Assembly (NCBI RefSeq): GCF_002150505.1
Contig: NZ_MSSV01000008.1
Span: 124,001 to 188,000, forward strand
Direction: 5' to 3'
DNA length: 64,000 nucleotides
Source: Algoriphagus ratkowskyi
Lineage (GTDB): Bacteria > Bacteroidota > Bacteroidia > Cytophagales > Cyclobacteriaceae
Made by a program: the position numbers and the translations under genes. Of this stretch, positions 18,388 through 27,600 are shown in pieces (the first letter of the stretch is position 1; each line of letters opens with the position of its first letter). Under the pieces are notes generated by a model. That model worked only from the letters and a program-made list of their open reading frames with translations. It was not told the origin of the DNA and did not search any database.

Positions 18388-19716
18388 ATGTCTTCAAAAT
18401 CAGTGGCCGTAAAAGCGGAGTCATTAAGCCAAAAAGATACCTGGATCTCAATTGGGATTATTGGCGTTTTATTCTTCGTTTTTGGCTTCGTATCCTGGAT
18501 CAATGCTATCCTAATTCCCTATTTTAAAATAGCTTTCACGCTAAGTAATTTTGATTCCTACCTCGTTGCTTTCGCGTTTTACATATCCTATCTGGTGATG
18601 TCAGTTCCTGCCGGTTACCTCCTCAAAGCTGTAGGTTTTAAGAAGGGGATGATGTTTGGATTTTTCATTATGGCAGTAGGTGCATACATCTTTATTCCAG
18701 CGGCGATAGGAAGAACTTACGAGGTCTTTTTGCTGGGGCTTTTCACCTTGGGAACAGGCCTCGCAGTACTTCAAACTGCCGCAAATCCTTATGTGACTAT
18801 TTTGGGACCAAAGGATAAAGCAGTTCAGCGGATCAGTGTCATGGGTATTTTCAATAAAGGTGCAGGAATTCTCGCACCCATCATCTTTGCTGCGGTGGTG
18901 CTTAGAGTTGGGGATACGGAGCTTTTCCAACAATTGGAAACCATGGGAGAGATGGAGAAAAATGCCGTGCTGGATGAGCTGATTCAACGGGTAATTACTC
19001 CTTACGCTGTAGTAGGAACTGTGTTATTAAGCTTGGGAATTCTGGTGCGTTTTTCACCACTTCCAGAGATTGATACCGAGCATGAAAGTGTAGAGCTAGC
19101 CGCGTCAAATTCCAGTAAAACCTCCATCTTACAGTTCCCTCATTTGATTTTGGGAGCCTTCGCTATTTTCCTTCATGTGGGCACCCAAGTGATTGCTATT
19201 GATACGGTTATTGGCTATGCCGATTCCTTTGGTATCGGGTTGATGGAAGCCAAAGTTTTTCCTTCCTATACGCTTGCTTTCACAATTATTGGATATTTGA
19301 TCGGGATTTCACTGATTCCCAAAGTGATTTCTCAGGTTAATATTTTGAGGATTTGTACGCTTTTAGGTACTCTTTTCACCCTCCTGATATTATTCACTTC
19401 CGGAGACGTTACGCTGTTTGGGATCACTACGGATGTTTCTATTTGGTTTGTAGTCTTGCTTGGCTTGGCGAATTCATTGGTTTGGGCAGGAATTTGGCCT
19501 TTGGCCCTGGATGGACTTGGCCGGTTCACCAAACTTGGTGCTTCGATTATGATTATGGGACTTTGTGGAAACGCAATCATGCCCTTGATCTACGGCTATC
19601 TGGCTGATTTGTACGATGTACGCTTTGCCTATTGGGTGCTTTTCCCATGTTATCTCTACTTGGTATATTATGCGGTATATGGACATAAAGTTAGGAAATG
19701 GGCTTTTTCAGTATGA
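18388..19716 (+). CDS. Sugar MFS transporter of the FHS family (probably N-acetylglucosamine)
   Basis: The 442-residue inner-membrane protein has about 12 hydrophobic segments. It shows FHS-type motifs such as FGFVSWINAILIPYFK in helix one, QTAANPYVTILGP after helix four, and NSLVWAGIWPLAL in the C-terminal half, all like fucose/glucose/galactose and NagP-type proton symporters. Its place between nagB and nagA makes GlcNAc the likely substrate, which is inference from context. Its stop codon overlaps the nagA start. Confidence 0.85.
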   Translation: MSSKSVAVKAESLSQKDTWISIGIIGVLFFVFGFVSWINAILIPYFKIAFTLSNFDSYLVAFAFYISYLVMSVPAGYLLKAVGFKKGMMFGFFIMAVGAYIFIPAAIGRTYEVFLLGLFTLGTGLAVLQTAANPYVTILGPKDKAVQRISVMGIFNKGAGILAPIIFAAVVLRVGDTELFQQLETMGEMEKNAVLDELIQRVITPYAVVGTVLLSLGILVRFSPLPEIDTEHESVELAASNSSKTSILQFPHLILGAFAIFLHVGTQVIAIDTVIGYADSFGIGLMEAKVFPSYTLAFTIIGYLIGISLIPKVISQVNILRICTLLGTLFTLLILFTSGDVTLFGITTDVSIWFVVLLGLANSLVWAGIWPLALDGLGRFTKLGASIMIMGLCGNAIMPLIYGYLADLYDVRFAYWVLFPCYLYLVYYAVYGHKVRKWAFSV

Positions 19717-20858
19717 ACATTCAAGGCAATTCATACCAAGACGGATCAGCAATAGAGATTTCCTTTTATGAAGGAATCATTGACAGCATAGCACCTGTAC
19801 AAACTCCTTTAGGCCAAGACCTGATTCTGGGGCCGGGCTTTACAGATATTCAGGTCAACGGCTACGGAGGAATCGATTACAATGAGATTCATTCTGATCC
19901 GATTAAGCTGGCTGAGATTTCCAGACTCCTATATAAGGAGGGAGTGACGACACATTTCCCGACCCTCATCACCAACGACCCTGAGCAAATCAGTCGATTG
20001 ATTCTTCAGCTAGTTTCCCTTCGGAAAAGTGATGAGTTTTCCAGAATGAGCATCGAAGGACTGCATATTGAAGGGCCGTTTATCTCTCCAATGGATGGTC
20101 CTAGAGGTGCGCATCCTAAGAAATTTGTCTGCGCTCCTGATTGGAGTTTGGTTCAAAAATGGCAGCTTGAAGCGAAAGGACTCATCAAAATAATCACGCT
20201 TTCACCGGAATGGGAAAATGCCGTTCCCTTTATCGAAAGATGTGTGGAACACGGGATTTTGGTCTCAATCGGTCATACAAATGCAACTCACCAACAAATA
20301 CTGGATGCAGTCAAGGCTGGTGCTAGTTTGTCTACCCACCTTGGAAATGGAGCACATCCAATCCTTGCGCGGCATCCCAATTACATCTGGTCACAATTGT
20401 CCCAGAATGAGTTGAGCGCATCGATTATTGCCGATGGATTTCATCTTCCGGAGGAAGTGATACAGGTTTTTAAGCAAGTGAAAAAAGAAAATCTCATGCT
20501 TGTCAGCGACTCAGTTTCGTTGTCTGGTATGCCTGCAGGAGATTATTCACTTCACATCGGTGGAGAGGTTACTTTGACTCCAGCAGGCAAGCTACACCTC
20601 AAATCGAATCCTTCGATTCTTGCTGGTTCGGCTTCCAATATCCGTAGTGGAGTTTCTTTCCTAATCAAAAATAAGCTTGCATCGCTTTCCGAAGCTTGGG
20701 ACATGGCTTCTGTTCGCCCTGAAAGGCTTGTAAATCCTGGTCATCGCCTTTTCAAAGAAGGATCTATCGCCGATTTGATTCTTTGCAAAAAACTTGAAGA
20801 CGGCGATCTCGAAGTACTCAAAACTATCAAACATGGGAGGGAAGTATTTTCCGCCTGA
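19713..20858 (+). CDS. nagA: N-acetylglucosamine-6-phosphate deacetylase
   Basis: The 381-residue amidohydrolase removes acetate from GlcNAc-6-phosphate, giving the substrate for NagB. Visible motifs are IEGPFISP (metal-binding Glu), VSIGHTNA and STHLGNGAHP (metal-binding His residues), and MLVSDSVSLSG with the catalytic Asp. An upstream in-frame ATG at 19698 exists, but the ATG at 19713 overlaps the transporter stop as ATGA and starts directly at the beta-sandwich strand, so I prefer it. It continues to the two oxidoreductases without a visible terminator. Confidence 0.92.
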   Translation: MNIQGNSYQDGSAIEISFYEGIIDSIAPVQTPLGQDLILGPGFTDIQVNGYGGIDYNEIHSDPIKLAEISRLLYKEGVTTHFPTLITNDPEQISRLILQLVSLRKSDEFSRMSIEGLHIEGPFISPMDGPRGAHPKKFVCAPDWSLVQKWQLEAKGLIKIITLSPEWENAVPFIERCVEHGILVSIGHTNATHQQILDAVKAGASLSTHLGNGAHPILARHPNYIWSQLSQNELSASIIADGFHLPEEVIQVFKQVKKENLMLVSDSVSLSGMPAGDYSLHIGGEVTLTPAGKLHLKSNPSILAGSASNIRSGVSFLIKNKLASLSEAWDMASVRPERLVNPGHRLFKEGSIADLILCKKLEDGDLEVLKTIKHGREVFSA

Positions 20859-20894
20859 TCATCTCTGAATCATTAACCCATAAACCATCAACCT

Positions 20895-22232
20895 ATGCAA
20901 AAGAACGTCAAACGAAGAAATTTCATCAAAACCGTAGCCACTGGAAGTCTGGGATTGGGAGTGATGAGTTCGGCACATTCATTCAATATTTTGTCCCAAT
21001 ATCCTGTTCAAGATAAGGTACGTGTAGCGATCATGGGCTTGAATGGACGAGGATCCCAACATATTCAGGCATTTGCAAAAGTCCCTAATGCTGAAATATC
21101 CCACATATGTGATGTAGATTCCCGAGCGGTAACCAGCGGTTTGACGTTAGCAGAAAAGTCTGGAGTTAGTAACAACCCTCAAGGTATAGCTGACTTCCGA
21201 AGAGCTTTGGATGATAAAAATGTGGATGCAATATCCATCGCTTTGCCAGATCACTGGCATACTCCAATGGCCTTAATGGCACTACAAGCCGGTAAACATG
21301 TCTATGTAGAGAAGCCGGGAAGTCATAACCCAGCAGAAGGGGAATTGATAGCGAAGGCAACGTCAACCTATGGAAAAATTGTCCAAATGGGTAATCAGCG
21401 AAGGTCATGGCCACGTGTTCAGGAAGCAATCGCCGAACTCCACGGTGGAGTAATCGGCAAAGCTTATTACGCCCGCGCTTGGTACACGAATTCCAGGCAG
21501 TCTATAGGTTTTGGCAAAGAAACCCAAGTTCCTGATTGGCTAGACTTCGAACTTTGGCAAGGGCCCGCTCCGAGAGAAGCATTCAGGGATAATCTGATTC
21601 ACTACAACTGGCACTGGTTCTGGAACTGGGGCACGGGTGAAATCGTCAATAACGGGGTTCACTTTCTGGACTTGGCGAGATGGGGATTGAATGTGGATTA
21701 TGCAAAAAAAGTATATTCTAGTGGTGGTCGTTATCACTTTAAGGACGATTGGCAGACTCCTGATACGCAAATTGCGTCGTTTGATTTCGAAGCCGACAAA
21801 AGTATTCTTTGGGAGGGAAGAAGCTGCAACCGGAGAGGAATCAATGATATGGGTTCAGGCGTTTCCTTTCATGGGGAGAATGGAACACTGGAATTGCTGG
21901 ACAATTCCTACAAAATCTACGATAACTCGAACAAACTTGTAAAAAGCGCTGAACCCACAAGCAATACCGTGGTGAATCAGCAAGGTGCTGGCTTTGATAT
22001 GGATATTGCGCATTTCACTAATTTCACCAACGCGATTACCAAAGGTGAGAAGCAAATTTCTCCATATCAGGAAATTGTGAAAAGTGTGATGCTATGCCAT
22101 TTGGCAAATATTTCTTACAGAACGGAAAGAGCTTTGGAGATTGACCAGAGTTCAGGTAGGATTCTACATGACAAAAAAGCGATGAAGCTATGGGGAAGAG
22201 AATACGAAAAAGGGTGGGAGCCAAAGATTTAA
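20895..22232 (+). CDS. Tat-exported Gfo/Idh/MocA family oxidoreductase
   Basis: The 445-residue protein starts with a twin-arginine signal (RRNFIKTVATGSLGLGVMSS). A Rossmann domain follows (VAIMGLNGRGSQHIQAFAKV), then the family motif HVYVEKPGSHNPAEGE near residue 137, where the Lys is the usual catalytic residue. The C-terminal domain has the expected NGVHFLDLARWGL. The cofactor would be bound before Tat export. It follows nagA by 36 bases, so a role in amino-sugar or glycan processing is likely, but the substrate is unknown. Confidence 0.85.
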   Translation: MQKNVKRRNFIKTVATGSLGLGVMSSAHSFNILSQYPVQDKVRVAIMGLNGRGSQHIQAFAKVPNAEISHICDVDSRAVTSGLTLAEKSGVSNNPQGIADFRRALDDKNVDAISIALPDHWHTPMALMALQAGKHVYVEKPGSHNPAEGELIAKATSTYGKIVQMGNQRRSWPRVQEAIAELHGGVIGKAYYARAWYTNSRQSIGFGKETQVPDWLDFELWQGPAPREAFRDNLIHYNWHWFWNWGTGEIVNNGVHFLDLARWGLNVDYAKKVYSSGGRYHFKDDWQTPDTQIASFDFEADKSILWEGRSCNRRGINDMGSGVSFHGENGTLELLDNSYKIYDNSNKLVKSAEPTSNTVVNQQGAGFDMDIAHFTNFTNAITKGEKQISPYQEIVKSVMLCHLANISYRTERALEIDQSSGRILHDKKAMKLWGREYEKGWEPKI

Positions 22233-22293
22233 TCTTAGGACAGCCGCGAAATCAAACTTTATAGGAATCAAAAAACTTTGCTAAGCATCAAAT

Positions 22294-23283
22294 ATGAAAT
22301 CATCCCGTAGATCTTTTATACAAAAATCATCAGCACTAGGAGCTGCTGCAAGTCTCAGCACCTTGCCCTTTTCGCTCTTCGCAAATCCGAAAACCAATGT
22401 TTTAAAAATAGGTATCATCGGATTGGATACTTCCCATTCTCCTGCTTTTACCAAGCTTTTTAACTCGGATAATCCAAAGCCAGAACTGGCGGGCTTTAAA
22501 GTGACCGCAGCTTATCCTTATGGTAGCCGAGATATCAAATCCTCTATGGATAGGATTCCCGATTACATCGCGCAAGTCGAAGAATTAGGTGTGGAGATTA
22601 CGGATTCTGTTGAAGCGATGCTGGAAAAAGTCGATGTAGTCCTTATTGAAACTAATGACGGAAAACCTAGACTTGCCCAAGCCAGAAAAGTGATACAGGC
22701 TAAAAAGCCTTTTTTCATCGATAAACCTGTGGCAGCTAGTTTTGCAGATACCCAGTTGATCTACCAAGAAGCGAAAGCTGCGGGAGTTCCCATCTTCTCG
22801 GCTTCCTCGCTGCGATATATGAGCAATGCGCAAGCAGTAAGACATGAAGCGAAAATCGGGCAAGTGCTCGGTTGTGATGCCTTCAGTCCAGCTGTCATAG
22901 AAGCTGGACATCCAGATTTGTTTTGGTACGGAATCCATGGGGTGGAAATACTTTTTACTGTGATGGGAACTGGATGTGAATCAGTGAGCAGAGTAACTAC
23001 GGCGGATACTGATGTTGTGCTTGGGAAGTGGAAAGACGGAAGAATAGGGACTTTTAGAGGAACGAGAACAGGAAAGCATGAATATGGTGGAACTGCTTTC
23101 GGTTCTGAAGGAAATCTGAATCTTGGGAAATATGAGGGTTATGAACCCTTGGCTGTAAAAATTGCTGAATTCTTTAAGTCCGGCAAATCACCTGTGGATC
23201 CGGCAGAAACTTTAGAGATCTATGCCTTCATGGAAGCTGCAGATGAAAGCAAAAGAAGGGGAGGAGAAGCGGTAGCTTTGTGA
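22294..23283 (+). CDS. Tat-exported Gfo/Idh/MocA family oxidoreductase (second copy)
   Basis: The 329-residue protein begins SRRSFIQKSSALGAAASL, a twin-arginine signal peptide. It continues with a dinucleotide-binding half containing IGIIGLDTSHSPAFTKLF and the motif KKPFFIDKPVAAS, which has DKP in place of EKP and keeps the catalytic-type Lys. It is shorter than, and clearly diverged from, its neighbour, so it is not a recent duplicate. It lies 61 bases after the previous gene on the same strand and is probably the last gene of the nag operon. Confidence 0.8.
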   Translation: MKSSRRSFIQKSSALGAAASLSTLPFSLFANPKTNVLKIGIIGLDTSHSPAFTKLFNSDNPKPELAGFKVTAAYPYGSRDIKSSMDRIPDYIAQVEELGVEITDSVEAMLEKVDVVLIETNDGKPRLAQARKVIQAKKPFFIDKPVAASFADTQLIYQEAKAAGVPIFSASSLRYMSNAQAVRHEAKIGQVLGCDAFSPAVIEAGHPDLFWYGIHGVEILFTVMGTGCESVSRVTTADTDVVLGKWKDGRIGTFRGTRTGKHEYGGTAFGSEGNLNLGKYEGYEPLAVKIAEFFKSGKSPVDPAETLEIYAFMEAADESKRRGGEAVAL

Positions 23284-23336
23284 GAGTGGGGATTTAGAGA
23301 TTGGAGAATAAGAGAATAGAGATTGGGGAATATAGA
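23283..23336. repeat. Purine-rich low-complexity repeat, copy 2
   Basis: The string holds three variants of AGAGATTGGAGAATA directly after the second oxidoreductase gene. An ATG inside its end would extend the next gene into the repeat, which argues against that start. Confidence 0.6.
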
Positions 23337-23401
23337 TGACAATTTGTTCTTTTTACCTCTCAAGGCATGGCCTTTGTCAAGGAGAAGCCAAAAAGAAAAA
23401 T

Positions 23402-24916
23402 ATGGCTATTCTAGGTAAGCTTGTTAAGGTGGGAATTGACATCACCGCAAAACTCCAATCAGCAGAAGACAATCCATCTACTGCCCAAGAAAATCAGTTG
23501 AAAGAACTTTTAAAGCAAGCCAAAAACACAGCTTTTGGAAAGTATCATGGTTTTGAAGAGATTTTAAAATCTGCCGATGTGGTCTCAGCTTACAGAAAGG
23601 AAGTTCCAATTTTCAATTATGAGCAAATGCATGAGCAATGGTGGTCTAGGCAGGAGCGCTTCGAAGATATTACATGGCCAGGCAGACCAGATTTCTTTGC
23701 GAGAAGCAGTGGTACCACCGGTAAAACAAGCAAAAGAATTCCTATTACAGATGAGTTTATGAGCTCAATGAGATCTGTAGGAACGTCACTGATTAATTCA
23801 CTTCATGAGTTTGATTTTCCCGAAACGCTTTTCGAATCTGAAGTTTTAATGTTAAGCAGTTCTGCAAATTTGGATATAAATGAGCAGGGGTTTAAGGAAG
23901 GAGAGATTTCGGGAATCAACGTGAGTAATTTCCCCAATTGGTACGACGTATTCTACAGGCCGGGAAAAGAGATTGCTGCCATCAACGACTGGGATGAGCG
24001 AGTAAATGCGATAGCAGAGCAGGCTCCAGAGTGGAATATTGGAGCTATAGCAGGGATTCCTTCTTGGGTACTTTTGATGCTTCAGCGTGTTATGGAACGA
24101 CATCAATTGAACAACATTCATGAGATTTGGCCGAATTTACAGGTCTTTGCTTCCGGAGGTGTAGCCTATGAAACCTACCGGGAAGATTTCGAAAAGATCT
24201 GCAAAACTCCTATCACAATTTTGGATACTTACTTGGCTTCTGAAGGCTTTATTGCTTACACCTGCAGACCCGATACAATGGCAATGAAACTAGCTTTGAG
24301 CCATGGATATTTTTTCGAGTTTATTCCTTTTGATTCACGCGGGGTCAGCGATACTGGAGACTTACTGAGTGACCCAATGGTATTGGGAATTGATGAAGTT
24401 GAAGTAGGTCAGGAATATGTATTGATATTGAGTTCATGTGCAGGTGCTTGGCGCTATGCAATCGGTGATGTGATCAGATTTGAAAGTCTATCGCCACCTC
24501 AGATAAAAATTACAGGAAGGACCAAATTCTTTTTAAATGTTGTAGGTTCTCAGCTTTCTGAAGAGAAAATGGACAAAGCTATTTTGGAACTTGCGGAAGC
24601 AAATGCAACCACTATCAATGAATATATGGTGGCTGCTGTAAAGAATGCAGAATCAGAATATATTCATCAATGGGTGCTTGTTTCGGATGTAAAGTCGGAG
24701 GATTTAGCTTCAGAACTTGACGAACTTCTTAAATCATCAAATAAAAACTATGCAGTTGCAAGGTCTAAAGCCCTTAAAGGTATATCTGTGAAAGTAATAT
24801 CTAAGGAGCAGTACACGGCTTTTTTGGCACAAACAAATAAAAAAGGTGGACAGACGAAGACACCCAAAGTCATGAAAGAAGAAAAAATGAAAGAGCTTCT
24901 CGAGATTATAGGTTAA
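23402..24916 (+). CDS. GH3 auxin-responsive promoter family protein
   Basis: The protein has 504 residues from this start. It shows the acyl-adenylate motif FARSSGTTGKTSKRIPITD and the later GDVIRFESLSPPQIKITGRT, both typical of the GH3 branch of adenylating enzymes. Plant GH3 proteins conjugate amino acids to jasmonate or auxin; the substrate of bacterial homologues is unknown. An ATG at 23336 would add 22 residues encoded by low-complexity repeat, so the ATG at 23402 (MAILGKLVKVGID) is preferred. The last 11 bases overlap the convergent peptidase gene. Confidence 0.85.
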   Translation: MAILGKLVKVGIDITAKLQSAEDNPSTAQENQLKELLKQAKNTAFGKYHGFEEILKSADVVSAYRKEVPIFNYEQMHEQWWSRQERFEDITWPGRPDFFARSSGTTGKTSKRIPITDEFMSSMRSVGTSLINSLHEFDFPETLFESEVLMLSSSANLDINEQGFKEGEISGINVSNFPNWYDVFYRPGKEIAAINDWDERVNAIAEQAPEWNIGAIAGIPSWVLLMLQRVMERHQLNNIHEIWPNLQVFASGGVAYETYREDFEKICKTPITILDTYLASEGFIAYTCRPDTMAMKLALSHGYFFEFIPFDSRGVSDTGDLLSDPMVLGIDEVEVGQEYVLILSSCAGAWRYAIGDVIRFESLSPPQIKITGRTKFFLNVVGSQLSEEKMDKAILELAEANATTINEYMVAAVKNAESEYIHQWVLVSDVKSEDLASELDELLKSSNKNYAVARSKALKGISVKVISKEQYTAFLAQTNKKGGQTKTPKVMKEEKMKELLEIIG

Positions 24917-25571
24917 GCTTGGGAACTACTGGAACAATTCCATCAGGACATAGCTCTGCTCCACTTACTGACATGTAGTATTTCTTGATCTGGATCTGGT
25001 AAGCAGGGGAAATAAATTCGTTTTCAAGCAGGTATTTTTTGGCCACTATAATGTCGCTTCTAAAGCCATGTCGAATAGCGATGCTATCAGCTTCATGTTC
25101 TCGCTCTCGTTTGTACTTATCAGAAAAAATGTATCGAACACCAAACGCAATCATGCCGGCATTTGAATGATTTTCATAATCCACAATATGACCCAACTCA
25201 TGCGCAAACCATCCCCTTAAGACGTCATCTGGTAGATCTGCAATATATAAGTCATCGGAGCCCAAGACTTTTTCTGCTACATCTAATCTGTATTTTCTGT
25301 TTTTATTAAATATATTACCAATATCAATCACTGGCTGTGCCTGCATAGTCGAGGAACTCAAGCTGCTTTGAACTACATCAAATCCGTAACTATGAAGCTC
25401 CTTGTATTCCTCCCAAACATCTAAAAATGCTGTCCTTATATTGGCCTGAATGCCAGGAGAAAAGTTGAGTGAAACTGTTGAAGTGGCTGGAGTTTGGAGT
25501 GATTTTAAGGTAATCACTCCGAGTACGATTAGGATAACTGCTCCCGCTAAAACTTTATTTTTATGTAGCAT
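24906..25571 (-). CDS. Membrane-anchored zinc metallopeptidase (HExxH type)
   Basis: The 221-residue protein has one N-terminal transmembrane helix (VLAGAVILIVLGVITL). A zinc motif AHELGH is followed about 35 residues later by EREHEADSIAIRHG, the Glu third-ligand pattern of M48-like peptidases. The active site would face the periplasm. An upstream ATG at 25595 would add eight residues. It overlaps the end of the GH3 gene tail to tail. Substrate unknown; it is shorter than typical M48 proteins and lacks their membrane segments, so M48-like is as far as the sequence allows. Confidence 0.7.
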   Translation of the reverse strand: MLHKNKVLAGAVILIVLGVITLKSLQTPATSTVSLNFSPGIQANIRTAFLDVWEEYKELHSYGFDVVQSSLSSSTMQAQPVIDIGNIFNKNRKYRLDVAEKVLGSDDLYIADLPDDVLRGWFAHELGHIVDYENHSNAGMIAFGVRYIFSDKYKREREHEADSIAIRHGFRSDIIVAKKYLLENEFISPAYQIQIKKYYMSVSGAELCPDGIVPVVPKLNL

Positions 25572-25603
25572 TGGGTGATAAGATGCAAAGAACATACCAT
25601 GGT

Positions 25604-25641
25604 GGGATTGGAGGATAGAGATTTGAGATTGGAGAGTGATC
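25604..25641. repeat. Purine-rich low-complexity repeat, copy 3
   Basis: Variants of GATTGGAGGATAGAGATTTG lie just upstream of the peptidase gene. They are related to the copies at 17258-17340 and 23283-23336. Confidence 0.5.
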
Positions 25642-25863
25642 CAAGAGTAGTTATAAGTTTAGTAGTATGATTTACTGTCATTTATATAACCATCAAATTG
25701 CGAATCAATTACCAATGGGGCAGAGGAACCTAATCAAAATCGTAACTTTGGGTTTATGCAAGCCAATTCTTGACACGTGTAACTAAGCAGGTGAAGATTG
25801 GTTTGATACATTTCAATGCGACCAAATGTGGTAAGCCCGCTTTTGGCGCAAAATCTAATAACT

Positions 25864-26709
25864 ATGAATGATCAAAACATGAGTGACATCAAAAGTGTAT
25901 GGGATAATGCTCCCATGAGGAATTTGATTATTGTAGGCGTGCTAGTGATCGTCCTTTTTATACTTAAACCATGGGTTCAGGTAGGCGCAGGAGAAAGAGG
26001 AATAGTGCAGAATTTTGGTGCAGTACAAGATAAGGTCTTGAGTGAGGGAATTCACTTCAAGTTGCCAATTGTTCAGACGGTGATTTTAATGGATGTGAAA
26101 ATTCAAAAAGCTATGACTGACGCTGCTTCATCATCTTCAGATCTTCAGGATGTGGATATGTCGGTGGCGCTTAATTACCATATTATGCCTAATGAAGCAA
26201 ATCTGGTTTATCAAAGAATTGGATTACAATTCAAAGAGCGGATCATCGATCCAGCTATTCAGGAAGTGATGAAAGCGGTATCTGCACGCTATACTGCCGA
26301 AGAATTGATTACCAAAAGACCAGCAGTAAGTTCCGAAATGAAAGATGAATTGACAGCTCGATTACTTGAGTCTAATATAGGAGTTGACGCTTTTTCTATT
26401 ATCAGTTTTAGTTTTTCTCAGACCTTTACTGATGCCATCGAAGCCAAGCAAACAGCCGAGCAAAATGCACTAAAAGCAAAGAGAGACCTAGACAGAATCA
26501 AAGTAGAAGCAGAGCAAACGATCGCTGCAGCCACGGCCGAAGCAGAAGCGTTGAGATTACAGAAGATGAATATTTCTCCTGATTTGATTGAGCTGAGAAA
26601 GATCGAAGCTAATCTAAAAGCCATAGAAAAATGGAATGGTATTTTGCCTGAAGTGACAGGTGCTGGTGCAATTCCATTTATAGGTGTTGGGGAAGTAGGA
26701 AAGAATTAA
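25864..26709 (+). CDS. Prohibitin / SPFH-domain membrane protein
   Basis: The protein has 281 residues from this start. It has one transmembrane helix near the N-terminus (NLIIVGVLVIVLFIL), then the SPFH domain (GERGIVQNFGAVQDKVLSEG) and an Ala/Glu-rich coiled coil (KAKRDLDRIKVEAEQTIAAA) as in prohibitins. SPFH proteins form large membrane-associated rings that organise membrane domains and regulate proteases. An ATG at 25816 is possible, but 25864 places the helix at the usual distance. A TAACTTTG box at 25743-25750 lacks a matching -33 element. A terminator follows. Confidence 0.9.
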   Translation: MNDQNMSDIKSVWDNAPMRNLIIVGVLVIVLFILKPWVQVGAGERGIVQNFGAVQDKVLSEGIHFKLPIVQTVILMDVKIQKAMTDAASSSSDLQDVDMSVALNYHIMPNEANLVYQRIGLQFKERIIDPAIQEVMKAVSARYTAEELITKRPAVSSEMKDELTARLLESNIGVDAFSIISFSFSQTFTDAIEAKQTAEQNALKAKRDLDRIKVEAEQTIAAATAEAEALRLQKMNISPDLIELRKIEANLKAIEKWNGILPEVTGAGAIPFIGVGEVGKN

Positions 26710-26751
26710 GCAGGTGAAAGATTAATAACTTAAAAGAGCTTTACCCTTTTT

Positions 26752-26786
26752 AAAACTACCGGCTGTTTTCAGTCGGTAGTTTTTTT
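26752..26786 (+). terminator. Rho-independent terminator after the prohibitin gene
   Basis: The arms ACTACCG-GCTG and CAGT-CGGTAGT around TTTT are followed by seven T residues, about 45 bases after the stop codon. Confidence 0.85.
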
Positions 26787-26837
26787 ATGCAATTTGTATA
26801 TGCGTGATTTATACCAAAAAGTAGCGAGAGCGCTATA

Positions 26838-26950
26838 GCGAAGCTATTAATAGACCTAGGTTTTAACTTAGCGTTGGAGAGAAATTTGTTTTTCTTGTGT
26901 TTTTGCCGAAATGCTGCCAATTGAGAATTTCGAGTACGCCTAAACCAGGG
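26838..26950 (-). repeat. Diverged direct repeat, copy 1
   Basis: About 113 bases match 27084-27195 at roughly four positions in five, without long gaps. On the minus strand both copies share a stop-bounded frame: here it reads GVLEILNWQHFGKNTRKTNF and ends SPTLS-stop. No start codon is present. Confidence 0.65.
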
Positions 26951-27083
26951 AGGTTACTGTGATTTTTTTAACACTAATCCGTAAAGACCGTTAAGGATTA
27001 CGCAAAGATGAATTTAAAGTATAGTTAAAAACTCCGCTAAGAACATATTCAAAGGATATTTTTCATCGGATAGGCTTTTAGAA

Positions 27084-27195
27084 GCGAAGCATTTAATTGA
27101 CCTAGGTTTTAACCTAGGGTTGAAGAGAAATTAATTCTTCTAGGGTTTTGGCCGAAATAAAACCAATTGAGAATTGCGAGTACGCCAAAACCAGG
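27084..27195 (-). repeat. Diverged direct repeat, copy 2
   Basis: The partner of 26838-26950. The shared minus-strand frame reads GVLAILNWFYFGQNPRRINF and ends SSTLG-stop. At the frame's end lies the palindrome CCTAGGTT-TT-AACCTAGG (27101-27118), imperfect in copy 1. Confidence 0.65.
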
Positions 27196-27600
27196 TGCAT
27201 AAGGAGATTTTTATTCAGGTTGAGAATTTTAAGAAGTATCTGAGAATGGAAATTCTGTAAGCCCTGAGAATTGAATATTTGAAAATTTGTGGAGCTTAGT
27301 GCGGAATACTGGAAAATAGAGCGATAAACTTTACAGGTTTTGTTTTGCTTCAACATAATAAGATCGAGCCCTAAGAGCACTTAAGCGAACATTGAATTCC
27401 AATACCGTGATTCCCTTAATCCCGAAAAGGTCGAGACAGGCAACAAAACCAGTTATCGTACTGAATAGTCCGAATTACAGGAATCACTACAATTGTTACA
27501 TAATTTATATTATGTTAAATAGATTATTCCATCTTCTCCTTTTGCAATAAATTATTACCTTAAAGCCTTAGAATCAAACCTACCCTGATTTCACAGCTTT

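Larger units (their letters stand above)
26788..27600. other. Non-coding gap with repeats
   Basis: No gene is credible in these 0.8 kb. They contain the two diverged repeat copies listed separately. Nearby lies TACCAAAAAGTAGCGAGAGCG at the left end and AT-rich DNA towards the transporter. An 88-codon reading frame on the minus strand here looks like chance and overlaps the second repeat copy in another frame. Confidence 0.6.

Noticed and set aside
20895..23283. The two Tat-exported oxidoreductases as a recent tandem duplication
   Set aside because: They differ in length by over 100 residues and share only the family fold and motif positions.
23336..23401. N-terminal extension of the GH3-family protein
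   Set aside because: The extra 22 codons come from low-complexity repeat DNA; the family-like start is at 23402.
27114..27380. 88-codon minus-strand frame in the repeat-rich gap
   Set aside because: It uses a different frame from the one shared by the two repeat copies and has no motif or signal peptide.
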